Below are positions 45,332 through 53,641 of a stretch of 64,000 nucleotides of DNA, piece by piece. Every line of letters starts with the position of its first letter. Position 1 is the first letter of the stretch. The DNA is from Finegoldia magna ATCC 53516. Its GTDB lineage: Bacteria > Bacillota > Clostridia > Tissierellales > Peptoniphilaceae. The notes under the pieces were generated by a model that saw only the letters and a list, made by a program, of their open reading frames with translations, ran no database searches and had not been told where the DNA came from. The position numbers were made by a program, and so were the translations under genes. The stretch covers positions 1-64,000 of the forward strand of contig NZ_CM000955.1 of the NCBI RefSeq assembly GCF_000159695.1, given 5' to 3'.

Positions 45332-45943
45332 ATGAGTTCATATACAGAAAAAATATCAGATAAAATAAATGATTTTGATTCACATAAAGTATTTTTTGCA
45401 AATGACTTTTTAGATGTTGCATCTAATGCCACGGTTAGACAAATATTAAAAAGATTAGCAGATGAAGATAAAATTAAGCGTGTCATTGATGGCTTTTATT
45501 ACAATCCAAAATATAGTGAATTAATTGGAGAGTACGAAGCAGTATCAATTCACGAGTTAGCACTTGCCATAGCAAGAAAATACAATTGGAATATTGCACC
45601 ATATAATAGTACAGCCTTAAACTTATTAGGACTTTCAACACAAGTACCAACTCACTATAAATATATATCTAGTGGAAGATATAAGGAATATAAAATTGGA
45701 GATAGCATTTTAGAATTTAAAAAAGTAAATCCAGGAGAAATTGCCAATATGTCCCTAAAGTCTGCAACAGTTATTCAGGCAATTAAGTCTTTGGGTAAAG
45801 AAAATATAACTAACGAAGTTATACAAAAGATAAGAGAAAGCTTAACTGAAAAAGAAAGAACAGACTTAATGAATGAATCAAAATCAGTACCTGCATGGAT
45901 ATATGAAGTAATAAGGGAAATTTGTGAGGGCAAAAATGAATAA
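45332..45943 (+). CDS. abiEi: AbiEi-type antitoxin / DUF6088 protein
   Basis: 203 aa. An N-terminal winged-helix region (about 1-65, ..VFFANDFLDVASNATVRQILKRLADEDKIKRVIDGFYYNP) is followed by the DUF6088/AbiEi C-terminal domain (ALAIARKYNWNIAPYNSTALNLLGLSTQ..). AbiEi proteins repress their operon and counter the AbiEii nucleotidyltransferase toxin. The stop codon overlaps the toxin start by 8 bases. ATG 45332 lies just after the operator and GGAG. Confidence 0.88.
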   Translation: MSSYTEKISDKINDFDSHKVFFANDFLDVASNATVRQILKRLADEDKIKRVIDGFYYNPKYSELIGEYEAVSIHELALAIARKYNWNIAPYNSTALNLLGLSTQVPTHYKYISSGRYKEYKIGDSILEFKKVNPGEIANMSLKSATVIQAIKSLGKENITNEVIQKIRESLTEKERTDLMNESKSVPAWIYEVIREICEGKNE

Positions 45944-46919
45944 GTTTTATATGGAAAACAAAGAAGACTTAAGAATTTTAATAGTCAATACTGCAAGAAA
46001 GAAAAATATATCTGAAGCAGTCATTGAAAAAGACTATTGGGTTACTTTTATCTTAGACTATCTATTTAATGAAAACAAATGGAAAGAATGTTTTACTTTT
46101 AAAGGTGGAACATCACTTTCAAAGTGTTTTGGACTTATAGAAAGATTTTCTGAAGATATAGATCTTATCTTAGATTGGCGAGTATTAGGATATGAAGAAA
46201 AAGAACCATGGTTAGAAAGGTCAAATACCAAGCAAGATAAATTCAACAAGGCAGTTAATGAAAAGACGGAAATATTTTTAAGAGATGAATTTTTAAAAGT
46301 TTTAGAAGAAGATTTAAATGACATGGACTTTGAATTTTGGGTTGATAGTCTTGATCCACAAACAATTCTATGTAAATATCCTAAAATCTTTGAATCTAAT
46401 TATTTAACACAAAATATAAGACTTGAAATAGGAAGTCTTGCGGCATGGACACCTGCAATTGAAGTGGGAATCTTGCCGATAATTAGCGAAGCCTATCCAA
46501 ATGTATTTAAAGAAAAAACTAATATAAGAACAGTCTCAGCAGAGAGAACATTTTGGGAAAAGGCAACTATACTTCATCATGAAGCGAATAGACCAGAATC
46601 TTCTCCTATGCCCCATAGATATGCAAGACACTTTTATGACCTATATAAAATAGCAAATTCAGATTTTAAAAACAAAGCCTTAGAAGATAAAAAATTACTA
46701 AAGAAAGTGACTGAATTTAAAATGAAATTTTATCCTAGGAAGTGGGCAAGGTATGAAGATGCATTAAATGGTAGATTGAAGTTAGTTCCAAGAGAGTTTC
46801 GATTTTCTGAAATAGAAAAAGATTATAAGGCTATGGCAGAAATGATTTATGGAGAATATCCAAAATTTGAAGAGATTATAAAAGTTCTTCAAGAACTAGA
46901 AAAAGAAATTAATAAGTAA
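45936..46919 (+). CDS. abiEii: AbiEii-type nucleotidyltransferase toxin
   Basis: 327 aa. The NTase motif I, FKGGTSLSK (about 53-61), and the metal-binding SEDIDLILDW (about 70-79) are intact, as is the TFWEKATILHHEA helix of the AbiEii family. Relatives (AbiEii, MenT) transfer nucleotides to RNA and cause reversible growth arrest, giving phage abortive infection. ATG 45936 follows GTGAGGG. The last 64 bases are duplicated downstream of the next gene. Confidence 0.9.
   Translation: MNKFYMENKEDLRILIVNTARKKNISEAVIEKDYWVTFILDYLFNENKWKECFTFKGGTSLSKCFGLIERFSEDIDLILDWRVLGYEEKEPWLERSNTKQDKFNKAVNEKTEIFLRDEFLKVLEEDLNDMDFEFWVDSLDPQTILCKYPKIFESNYLTQNIRLEIGSLAAWTPAIEVGILPIISEAYPNVFKEKTNIRTVSAERTFWEKATILHHEANRPESSPMPHRYARHFYDLYKIANSDFKNKALEDKKLLKKVTEFKMKFYPRKWARYEDALNGRLKLVPREFRFSEIEKDYKAMAEMIYGEYPKFEEIIKVLQELEKEINK
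46856..46919 (+). repeat. direct repeat, copy 1 (abiEii 3' end)
   Basis: The last 64 bases of abiEii, from ATATCCAAAATTTGAAGAG to the TAA stop, recur at 47542-47605 with only two or three differences. Confidence 0.92.
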
Positions 46920-46942
46920 CAAGTATAATTAAGGAGATTATA

Positions 46943-47479
46943 ATGAATGCATTAATAGTATTGGATGTACAAAATGGGATATTGAAGAAAAAAGATTTTA
47001 CTGATACTCTAAATAATATTAAAATTCTAATTGATGATTTCAAAAAGAATAATGATGTTATAATCTTATTCAAGCATCTTTCGAATGATTTCGACAGCCC
47101 CTATTTTAAAGGCTCCGATGACGCGGAAATCTGCGAAGAACTTCTAGGATTGGGAGATTATGTGATTGAAAAGACGTCATGTAATCCGTTTTATAAAACC
47201 AATCTTGCCCAAGTTTTAAAAGAAAATGAAGTGTCTAAAGTTTATATTTGTGGTTTCAATACAGAGTATTGTTGTTTATTTTCAAGCATCATATGTTCCG
47301 ACAGAGGCTATGAAACTATTTTTATTGAAGATGCTTCGGGAACATTTGGAGATGAAAAAATTTATGAAATGCCCAGATTAGATATTAATGATTTTATCGG
47401 TTCAATACTTAATTGGTCCGGAGAAGTTCAGGTTTTATATACTGAAGAGTATTTGAATGGATTTGATAATGAGAGATAG
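46943..47479 (+). CDS. Isochorismatase-family cysteine hydrolase
   Basis: 178 aa. MNALIVLDVQNG carries the catalytic Asp (about residue 8), VIEKTSCNPFYKTNL the Lys, and ICGFNTEYCCLFSS the nucleophile Cys. The fold is shared by isochorismatases, nicotinamidases and N-carbamoyl hydrolases; the substrate cannot be told from sequence. Start ATG 46943 follows AAGGAG 23 bases after abiEii. It is enclosed between the two copies of the 64-bp abiEii 3' repeat, so it seems to have entered the locus as an insert. Confidence 0.85.
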   Translation: MNALIVLDVQNGILKKKDFTDTLNNIKILIDDFKKNNDVIILFKHLSNDFDSPYFKGSDDAEICEELLGLGDYVIEKTSCNPFYKTNLAQVLKENEVSKVYICGFNTEYCCLFSSIICSDRGYETIFIEDASGTFGDEKIYEMPRLDINDFIGSILNWSGEVQVLYTEEYLNGFDNER

Positions 47480-47541
47480 TGAATTAAAAATAATGTCAAT
47501 AAAATCATTTTGCAATCGATGGATTTAAGGTAATCTTTATG

Positions 47542-47605
47542 ATATCCAAACTATGAAGAGATTATAAAAGTTCTTCAAGAACTAGAAAAAGAAATTAATA
47601 AGTAA
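47542..47605 (+). repeat. direct repeat, copy 2 (orphan abiEii 3' end)
   Basis: An almost exact copy of the end of abiEii, including its TAA, with no gene attached. Bases 47480-47541 between it and the hydrolase stop hold no gene. Confidence 0.92.
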
Positions 47606-47649
47606 ATAGAATTTTGTAAAATTTGATTTAACTTATATCTAAAAATTTA

Positions 47650-47682
47650 AAAATCAGAGCTTTTTAATCAGCTCTGATCTTT
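47650..47682 (-). terminator. terminator after the CWB2 fragment
   Basis: GATCAGAGCT and AGCTCTGATT arms with T residues downstream on the minus strand; the stem is strong in both directions and can also end the rightward abiE transcripts. Confidence 0.75.
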
Positions 47683-47694
47683 GTGTGTTATTTG

Positions 47695-47920
47695 CTATTT
47701 ACTAGCTTTTTCCAATTCCAATACTACTGAATTTGGAATAGATTTTTCCCCACCTACTATGATAAAGTAGTCGATTGTTTTCTTAACGTAGTCTCTTAAT
47801 TCTTTTGAAGCTCCGTTCTTGCTAACTAATAAGATTGGTGTTTTGTGGATCGCTGCTACTTGAGATGTTACCAATGCATCGGCAAATAATTCGCCTCTTG
47901 CTACGAAGGCTTGTCTTCAA
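47695..47920 (-). pseudogene. 3' fragment of a cell-wall-binding-repeat (CWB2) protein
   Basis: From a stop codon at 47695 the minus frame reads upstream QAFVARGELFADALVTSQ..AAIHKTPILLVSKNG..YFIIVGGEKSIPNSVVLELEKASK, about 73 codons, then meets TGA and unrelated AT-rich DNA. FVARGexFaDAL..PILLV and FIIVGGekSI are typical of the CWB2 repeats (PF04122) that hold proteins on the Gram-positive wall. No start, signal or other repeats remain, so this is the tail of a deleted gene. The following stretch to 48123 holds nothing recognisable. Confidence 0.8.
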
Positions 47921-48123
47921 ATACTTTTCTCCGTTTTTTATTGACTTTCGCAAATTTATAATTGCAAAAATCTTTTGTTATCTATATTGTATTCCTTATA
48001 TATATTTTTTTTGCAATGTTTTCCCTCACATCTTTTTTTCTATTCTTTTTACAGTTTTCAACAAAAAACTTCCAAGATTATTACAATCCCAGAAGTTATC
48101 CCCTATATTTTTACTTATTCTAA

Positions 48124-48702
48124 TTATTTAACGTCGTAGTCGAATTCATTTATCGATCTTTTGCTGTCTATGTTTTGTTCTTTAAGAAATTCCATTTCTT
48201 TCAATCCTTTAGATTTTGCGACAACTGATTTAGGAAACGACACGATTTCTTGATTTATTATGCTGATATTGTTATTGACGATTCTTTTCGCAGCTGCTAA
48301 TTGTTCATTTTCGTCGCTGATTTCATCTTGTAAATTGATGAATTCTTGTGATGATTTAAGGTCCGGGTAGCTTTCAGCAAGTGCAAATATTTTGCTGATT
48401 TCTTTGTCTTGGTTTTGTATTGTGGCGTTGAATTCTTTGATATTTGCATTTTGTCGAAGTTGAATTACATCTGAAAAAGTTGAGGCTTCATGTTTTGCGT
48501 ATGATTTGGCTACTTTTATCATTTCACAAATTGTGTCGTATCTTTTAGCTAGTGCAATGTCCACGTTTTTCTTGGATTCGTCTATTACGACTTTGTATCG
48601 GTTAAATCTATTCGATGTTTTTACCCACCAAATTAATACTATTAAAATGATTAATGCAATTATTCCAATTGCTGCGAATTCCGAATTTAAAAATCTGTCC
48701 AT
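48124..48702 (-). CDS. LemA family protein
   Basis: 192 aa. One N-terminal membrane helix (IGIIALIILIVLIWWV) is followed by a long helical LemA domain (SNRFNRYKVVIDESKKNVDIALAKRYDTICEMIKVAKSYAKHE). The N-out single-helix layout is typical. LemA function is unclear. It is co-transcribed 9 bases downstream of a DUF3137 gene, a common pair. Confidence 0.88.
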   Translation of the reverse strand: MDRFLNSEFAAIGIIALIILIVLIWWVKTSNRFNRYKVVIDESKKNVDIALAKRYDTICEMIKVAKSYAKHEASTFSDVIQLRQNANIKEFNATIQNQDKEISKIFALAESYPDLKSSQEFINLQDEISDENEQLAAAKRIVNNNISIINQEIVSFPKSVVAKSKGLKEMEFLKEQNIDSKRSINEFDYDVK

Positions 48703-48711
48703 AATTTCTCC

Positions 48712-49677
48712 TTATAATTTTTCACCTATTATATCTATTAGAGAGTAAAATCCAGATAATTTTTCTCTAACTTTTTCGTATTCTGTTGAAAGCGACAATT
48801 CATCAACTTGTTTTTTCGTTTGTGGTAAAGCAAATAAAAATGCATTTGATTCAAATGATACGGAGATGTATTGTTCATTCATGTATAAGCACACTCTCAT
48901 TTTTTCTTTCCAATCGTTCAATAACTCTATAATTTTAGGATCTAAAATTAGTCTTGTGTAGAAATCATCTGTTGAATATATTGCGTATGAGTTGTTAAAT
49001 TCAATGGATTCCGTCTCAATTTCTTTTTCTATTTTGGTTTTCTTTCCGTAGCTTCCATGATTTCTAAACCCAAGTACTTTACCTTTTTTTACGGGAACTA
49101 CTCTTATGTGTCCATTTATTTTAGTGTCAAATTTCGCCATCAAAACCTGTCCACAAAAATCAATAGTTTGTCGTGTGTGTCCTTCACTATCTTCAGTTTC
49201 TGTGTATGCTTGCATATTAGAAAACTCTGTTTTGTAATCATCACCAAATACTATGTGGCAGTTTCCAAAATAATACTGAGAATCAGGAACCAACCTTTGC
49301 ATCACTTTCACATCAACTTTCTTAGAATAATCAATTGTTGTATCCGGCAAGATTTCATTCAACACTGGTAATAGGAAATTATCAGTGTAGGATGTTGCAA
49401 GTTCAGTTCTTCGTTGTTTTGAATATTTGTTCCAAAAATATACTAAAGCCGCCATGACAAGAATTGAATAAATTCCTAGCATCGCTCTTAATGCAATAAA
49501 TCCAACCATAGCACCTATAACTAAAAATGGATTAATGATGTTGTCCTTCATTCCATTTTTTACTGAATGTAGTTTTGATTGCATTTGTGGAGAATTTTCT
49601 ATTTGTTCAATTCGCTTTACTATTTCGGGATTGGTGAATTTATCCCTGTATTTTTTCCTCACTGCTTTTCCTTTCAC
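48712..49677 (-). CDS. DUF3137 membrane protein
   Basis: 321 aa. Two adjacent membrane helices (IINPFLVIGAMVGFIALRAML, YSILVMAALVYFWNKY, about 50-90) are followed by a cytoplasmic domain with FGNCHIVFGDDYKTEFSNMQAYTE and DFCGQVLMAKFDTKINGH, as in DUF3137. The function is unknown; the gene is regularly found with lemA, which follows it here. Confidence 0.82.
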   Translation of the reverse strand: MKGKAVRKKYRDKFTNPEIVKRIEQIENSPQMQSKLHSVKNGMKDNIINPFLVIGAMVGFIALRAMLGIYSILVMAALVYFWNKYSKQRRTELATSYTDNFLLPVLNEILPDTTIDYSKKVDVKVMQRLVPDSQYYFGNCHIVFGDDYKTEFSNMQAYTETEDSEGHTRQTIDFCGQVLMAKFDTKINGHIRVVPVKKGKVLGFRNHGSYGKKTKIEKEIETESIEFNNSYAIYSTDDFYTRLILDPKIIELLNDWKEKMRVCLYMNEQYISVSFESNAFLFALPQTKKQVDELSLSTEYEKVREKLSGFYSLIDIIGEKL

Positions 49678-49739
49678 TCACTATTTTTGTACATGCTTTC
49701 ATTTATATTTATACCCGATTATTCGCGAAAAATAAGCTA

Positions 49740-49767
49740 TTTATACCAATTCTTGATATTTTTACAA
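49740..49767 (-). promoter_or_regulatory. promoter of the DUF3137-lemA pair
   Basis: TTGTAA (49762-49767), 16-base spacer, extended -10 TGGTATAAA (hexamer 49740-49745) on the minus strand, giving a leader of about 55 bases. Confidence 0.6.
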
Positions 49768-49801
49768 ATATTTTACAAAGATTTATTGTGCATATAACAT
49801 A

Positions 49802-49828
49802 AAAAAGACACCTTCTTACTGGTGCCAT
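49802..49828 (-). terminator. terminator after the small membrane protein gene
   Basis: GGCACC and GGTGTC arms with an 8-base loop and TTTTTT on the minus strand. Confidence 0.75.
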
Positions 49829-49840
49829 ACTCGTATAAAT

Positions 49841-50083
49841 TTATTTTTTTGTTATGCTCATTCCTATAACCATACCCAAAAGCATACCGATTGATATCGA
49901 AGTCGCAATGTCGAATTTATCGGAGATAGTTCCTAAACCCGCGCCTAGCATCATTCCCAATGCCATCCCAAATGACATATAATTATCGGACGAATCTTCT
50001 GATTGTGCTTTCGATTTTTTTATGACGATTAGTACTAATATCACCGTTATAATCAAAGGTAAAAGTATTTTAAATATTTCCAT
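49841..50083 (-). CDS. Small Gly/Met-rich membrane protein
   Basis: 80 aa from ATG 50083 (after AAAGGAGAAGAC). An N-terminal helix (FKILLPLIITVILVLIVI), a short polar loop and two Gly-zipper helices (FGMALGMMLGAGLGTI, SISIGMLLGMVIGMSI). No family recognised. It follows the AAC(6')-like gene by about 12 bases and probably shares its transcript. Confidence 0.62.
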   Translation of the reverse strand: MEIFKILLPLIITVILVLIVIKKSKAQSEDSSDNYMSFGMALGMMLGAGLGTISDKFDIATSISIGMLLGMVIGMSITKK

Positions 50084-50094
50084 GTCTTCTCCTT

Positions 50095-50532
50095 TTACAA
50101 ATCTTTCTTGAAACAAATAATTCTGTTTGCCTCGATAAATCCAATTGCAAGGTGAAACTTCAAGCTTTGAGTATTATCCAATAGACAATCACTTGCAAAT
50201 TCAGAGCATCCCATCTTTTTTGCCCAATCTTCGCATGATTTTACGAGATTTCTTGCAATATTTTGTTTTCTATAATTTTCTTCTACAAATATTCCTTCCA
50301 AATATCCGACAGGTGAGCTTTCCGTACCTTCCACATAATCGTGACGAAGTTCTACATTCGCAAACCCAACAGGGATTTCTTTCACGAATGCAATGAAGCA
50401 AGTTCCTTCATCTGATTGTAGAATTTCTGTGAATTCTTCTTCTAATTCATCCACATTTTCATTATCCCATATTTTTGCCGCCATTTGTGCCAAAACATGT
50501 GAATCTTTTTGTGTCGCTTCTAATATTTTCAT
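50095..50532 (-). CDS. GNAT acetyltransferase resembling aminoglycoside 6'-N-acetyltransferase
   Basis: 145 aa. The stretch ELRHDYVEGTESSPVGYLEG and then IFVEENYRKQNIARNLV, CSEFASDCLLDNTQS, and GFIEANRIICFKKDL follow the AAC(6')-I (Ig/Ih type) pattern closely, including the RxxYVxGTxxSPVxxLEGI block and the SDxxLDN motif. AAC(6') acetylates the 6'-amine of aminoglycosides with acetyl-CoA. Chromosomal relatives may have another amine substrate. Strict anaerobes are already aminoglycoside-tolerant because uptake needs respiration, so this may not be a resistance gene in practice. Confidence 0.8.
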   Translation of the reverse strand: MKILEATQKDSHVLAQMAAKIWDNENVDELEEEFTEILQSDEGTCFIAFVKEIPVGFANVELRHDYVEGTESSPVGYLEGIFVEENYRKQNIARNLVKSCEDWAKKMGCSEFASDCLLDNTQSLKFHLAIGFIEANRIICFKKDL

Positions 50533-50597
50533 TATTTATCCTCATTTTCTCTCAATTAGATTTTATTGCACACATATTCCCGTGTCAATGATAGCAC

Positions 50598-50642
50598 AAA
50601 AAAAACTGACCTTCTAAGTCGTGTGACTTTTGAAGATCAGTT
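50598..50642. terminator. bidirectional hairpin upstream of the IS200-type element
   Basis: AACTGACCTTC..AAGTC and GACTT..GAAGATCAGTT form a long stem preceded by eight A (T on the minus strand). It lies upstream of the leftward AAC(6')-like gene start and may insulate it, or end rightward transcripts. Confidence 0.6.
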
Positions 50643-50668
50643 ATATTTGATGACTTTAGTCAGTTGAG

Positions 50669-51390
50669 TTCGCTTGCGAACGAAACAATAAACTACCCGC
50701 TATGCGGGTAGGCGTTCTTAGGTTATACCAAAAAAATCACCAAGTATTATAATAGAGTTGTTCAGACCTAAAATAATAAGAGGTGATTTTATGGCAAATA
50801 AAACTAATTCATTGTCTCACACAAAATGGATGTGCAAGTATCACATAGTCTTCACTCCAAAGTATAGACGAAAAGTGATATTTTATCAATATAGAGAAAG
50901 TCTCATAGAAATATTCAAATTACTTTGTAAATACAAAGGAGTAGAAATAATAGAAGGGCATATGATGCCAGATCATGTACACATGTTAGTAAGCATTCCA
51001 CCCAAAATATCAGTATCAAGTTTTATGGGATATTTAAAAGGGAAAAGTGCTCTAATGATGTTTGACAGACATGCGAATTTAAAATACAAATTTGGCAATC
51101 GTCATTTTTGGGCAGAAGGATATTATGTGAGCACAGTGGGATTGAATGAAAAGACAATAGCAAAATATATAAGAGAACAAGAGCAACATGATATAGCACT
51201 TGATAAATTGAGTGTAAAAGAATATACAGATCCGTTTATGAAATAGAAATTAAAAATCCCTTTCAGGGATAGGCTAAAGTGGCAAAAACAGTTAGGTTTG
51301 AACAGAGTGAAAACCAGCGCCTTGAGACGCTGGTTGGTATCACTCGGGCTTATAGCCCTTGAACAAACCACCCGTTTTACGGGTGGTCAT
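50669..51390 (+). mobile_element. IS200-type element (IS200/IS605 family, tnpA only)
   Basis: No terminal inverted repeats, as expected. The left part carries hairpins CTACCCGC-TATGCGGGTAG (50693-50711) and TTCGCTTGCGAA (50669-50680), the right part CCACCCGTTTTACGGGTGG (51368-51386), the foldback signals used by single-stranded transposition. An additional CCAGCG/CGCTGG hairpin lies after tnpA. No tnpB is present. Exact ends are estimates. Confidence 0.82.
50791..51246 (+). CDS. tnpA: IS200/IS605-family transposase TnpA (Y1 HUH)
   Basis: 151 aa from ATG 50791 after AAGAGGTG. HUH motif HVHMLVSIPP (DHVHM) and the nucleophilic Tyr in EGYYVSTVGLNE are present, with the N-terminal CKYHIVFTPKYRRKV typical of the family. 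It cuts and rejoins single-stranded DNA at subterminal hairpins. The frame is intact, so the element may be active. Confidence 0.96.
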   Translation: MANKTNSLSHTKWMCKYHIVFTPKYRRKVIFYQYRESLIEIFKLLCKYKGVEIIEGHMMPDHVHMLVSIPPKISVSSFMGYLKGKSALMMFDRHANLKYKFGNRHFWAEGYYVSTVGLNEKTIAKYIREQEQHDIALDKLSVKEYTDPFMK

Positions 51391-51394
51391 GATT

Positions 51395-52054
51395 TTATTC
51401 AGATAATTTTTTCCCCGATAATTTGTACACTTTTTTGGCTCTATTTTTGAGTCTCGAATCGTGAGTTACGCAAATTATGGTCATTTTTTTATTTAATTCG
51501 TCCAGTAAATCCAAGAATTTGTCGACGTATTCTTCATCCAAGTTCGCTGTTGGTTCATCCAAGACTAATAGCTCTGGTTCATTGATTAACGCTCTTAGAA
51601 TCATTAGTTTTTTGATTTCTCCACCGGACAAATTCTTCGCGCTATTTAGGTTGAGCAGTTCTTCCATGTCGTATTTTTTGATGAATGTCTCATAATCAAA
51701 ATTATCCACACCTGAGATGTCTGCTTTCATTTCCAAGTTTTCCTTGACTGTTAACGCTGGAAATACTATCAAATCTTGAGGCACGAATGATATTTTCTTG
51801 GAGCGAAGATCAGATATTTCTTTGTCTGTAAAATCTTTTACTTCTTTGGAGAATAGCTTAACGCTTCCTTCATCGTAATTCAAAAATCCCAAGATTACAT
51901 TTAATAGCGTACTTTTTCCTGCACCGCTGGCTCCAACTATAGCGATGTAGTCATTTTCATCAACTGTTAGGTTCAAATCTTTTAGCACTTCGTTTTTTCT
52001 GTCTTTATTGATGAGGTAGCTTTTTGTTAAATTTTCAATTTTTAATATTTCCAT
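51395..52054 (-). CDS. ABC transporter ATP-binding protein (LolD/MacB type)
   Basis: 219 aa: Walker A GASGAGKST, Q-loop VPQDLI, signature NLSGGEIKKLMILRA, Walker B LLVLDEPTANLD, H-loop VTHD. The signature GGEIKKL is less usual (normally GGExQR). It pairs with the FtsX-type permease directly upstream (adjacent stop and start) and is the last gene of the six-gene transport cluster, ending beside the IS200 element. Confidence 0.92.
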   Translation of the reverse strand: MEILKIENLTKSYLINKDRKNEVLKDLNLTVDENDYIAIVGASGAGKSTLLNVILGFLNYDEGSVKLFSKEVKDFTDKEISDLRSKKISFVPQDLIVFPALTVKENLEMKADISGVDNFDYETFIKKYDMEELLNLNSAKNLSGGEIKKLMILRALINEPELLVLDEPTANLDEEYVDKFLDLLDELNKKMTIICVTHDSRLKNRAKKVYKLSGKKLSE

Positions 52055-53242
52055 TTAATTACCTCTCAATTTTAGTGCTAATTCTTCTTTGGATATTTTG
52101 ATTACATTAAATATTTGCGTTATCAATGCTATTACGATTACAACTGCTAATGTAATTAAGGATATCAGCAAAATTTCTTTTGCATTTACGCTCATAAACG
52201 CCAAATCCAAAGATTTTTCTATTTGTCCGGAGAATAACTTTACTGTGAGTATGGATAATCCAATTCCTATTACTGCCCCAATAAATGATAGTACTACTGA
52301 GTATTTTAGGATAATGGATTTTAGTTTACTCTTTGTTATACCAAGTATTCTAAGTGTTGCCATTTGCTTTTCTTTGTCTTTGAAATCAACTGTAAATATC
52401 GAAATTAATACGATTATTGCCATTATCAATGTAAATGTTAGTAGTATTTTCAAATATTTCATAAGAGAGAACATTTCTTTGGATAGATTGTCTACGAAGT
52501 TTTTGTTCATGACAACCATAGTGTGTGTACCTCTAAGTGATTTCATAAGGTTAACTGTTAATTGTTCACTATCTGCATTATCTTGTTTTTTTATTAAAAT
52601 TGAAGATATTTCAGAATTTGGAACGTATTTTTGTGGATGAACTTTAATAGAATCTTGTAACATTTTCTTGGCTGTATCAAAATTCATGAAGATTGCATTA
52701 TCAAACCCAAGACCAGTTTTCATTAGTTTTGATTTTACTTTGTATTTTTTGCCAAAAAAAGTCAATGTGTCGGCTTCAACAACGCTCACGTTATTTCCGA
52801 TAATAATTTCGTTGTCCTTCAAGTCTTTTACATCTTTTTTCATCCAAGGTTTTATTGTAAAGTCCTTTTCAAAATCAATTCCGATCGCTTGAACCGGGAA
52901 TGAACAACAGGATTCTTGAAGTGTCGCAATGTATAGTTGCGGTGCTGCTTGTTTTACTCCTTCGATCTTTTGTACTTTATCAAGTACATCATTTTGCATG
53001 TAAAATTCCGAAGGTTTACCCGATACGAATAACGCTTCTTGTTCTTTGCCGCTTTTTTCTGGAACAATCATCATGTCTGCGCCCAATCTTTGTTTCATAT
53101 TGTCGATTGAATTGTTAAGTCCTATTGAAAAATACATGCTTACAAACAAAAGTGCAGACACTATCGCCATTACCAAAACAATGATAAATGTTCTAACAGG
53201 ATTGGATGATATCCAGTTTTTAAGGTAAAGTTTATCTTTCAT
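52055..53242 (-). CDS. FtsX/MacB-type ABC permease
   Basis: 395 aa. N-terminal helix (TFIIVLVMAIVSALLFVSMYF), MacB-like extracytoplasmic domain (about 40-260) and a C-terminal three-helix FtsX block (about 265-385). The extracytoplasmic part contains LQESCCSFPVQAIGIDFEKDFTIKPW, with an unusual CC pair. Exporters of this type move or extract substrates at the outer membrane face. It overlaps the DUF4418 gene by 11 bases. Confidence 0.87.
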   Translation of the reverse strand: MKDKLYLKNWISSNPVRTFIIVLVMAIVSALLFVSMYFSIGLNNSIDNMKQRLGADMMIVPEKSGKEQEALFVSGKPSEFYMQNDVLDKVQKIEGVKQAAPQLYIATLQESCCSFPVQAIGIDFEKDFTIKPWMKKDVKDLKDNEIIIGNNVSVVEADTLTFFGKKYKVKSKLMKTGLGFDNAIFMNFDTAKKMLQDSIKVHPQKYVPNSEISSILIKKQDNADSEQLTVNLMKSLRGTHTMVVMNKNFVDNLSKEMFSLMKYLKILLTFTLIMAIIVLISIFTVDFKDKEKQMATLRILGITKSKLKSIILKYSVVLSFIGAVIGIGLSILTVKLFSGQIEKSLDLAFMSVNAKEILLISLITLAVVIVIALITQIFNVIKISKEELALKLRGN

Positions 53243-53633
53243 CTATACTCTTTTTCAATACCACAAGATAAGCTATTGAAATTATTACAAGGATTATTGA
53301 GCAGATTGATACTGCTGGAATTGTCTTCATTTGACAAGCGGCACCTGCGTGTTTGCAACCACCTATTACAAATTTCGCTAACAATAGTGAATCAATCGCT
53401 AAGATTGGAACTGCGATATTAATTCCCCATTCGATTTTTTCGTCTTTAATGATGTATGCGATGACTAATAAAATCACGATACTTACTGCCACTACAAATA
53501 CCGCATTTGACATGTGGAAGCATTTCATCGGCATTTTGCCTGGCATTACTTCGCATGGTTTTGCAATAACTTTTGGTATTAATGCTAAAATAACTGCTGC
53601 TACCAATTGTAAAATTTTCAAAATTTTCTTCAT
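53232..53633 (-). CDS. DUF4418 membrane protein
   Basis: 133 aa with four predicted helices. Conserved-looking Cys sit at helix ends on the outer face: KPCEVMPGKMPMKCFHMSN (C27, C37, with His and Met) and GGCKHAGAACQMKT (C and H). This pattern is that of DUF4418. A metal or thiol ligand is conceivable but unproven. Between the importer ATPase gene and the FtsX permease gene, with overlaps or short gaps on both sides, so it belongs to the same operon. Confidence 0.78.
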   Translation of the reverse strand: MKKILKILQLVAAVILALIPKVIAKPCEVMPGKMPMKCFHMSNAVFVVAVSIVILLVIAYIIKDEKIEWGINIAVPILAIDSLLLAKFVIGGCKHAGAACQMKTIPAVSICSIILVIISIAYLVVLKKSIDER

Positions 53634-53641
53634 ATTTTCTC

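Noticed and set aside
45332..46919. Type II restriction or CRISPR-like defence gene
   Set aside because: The motifs are those of DUF6088/AbiEi and an AbiEii nucleotidyltransferase; no nuclease or methylase signature is present.
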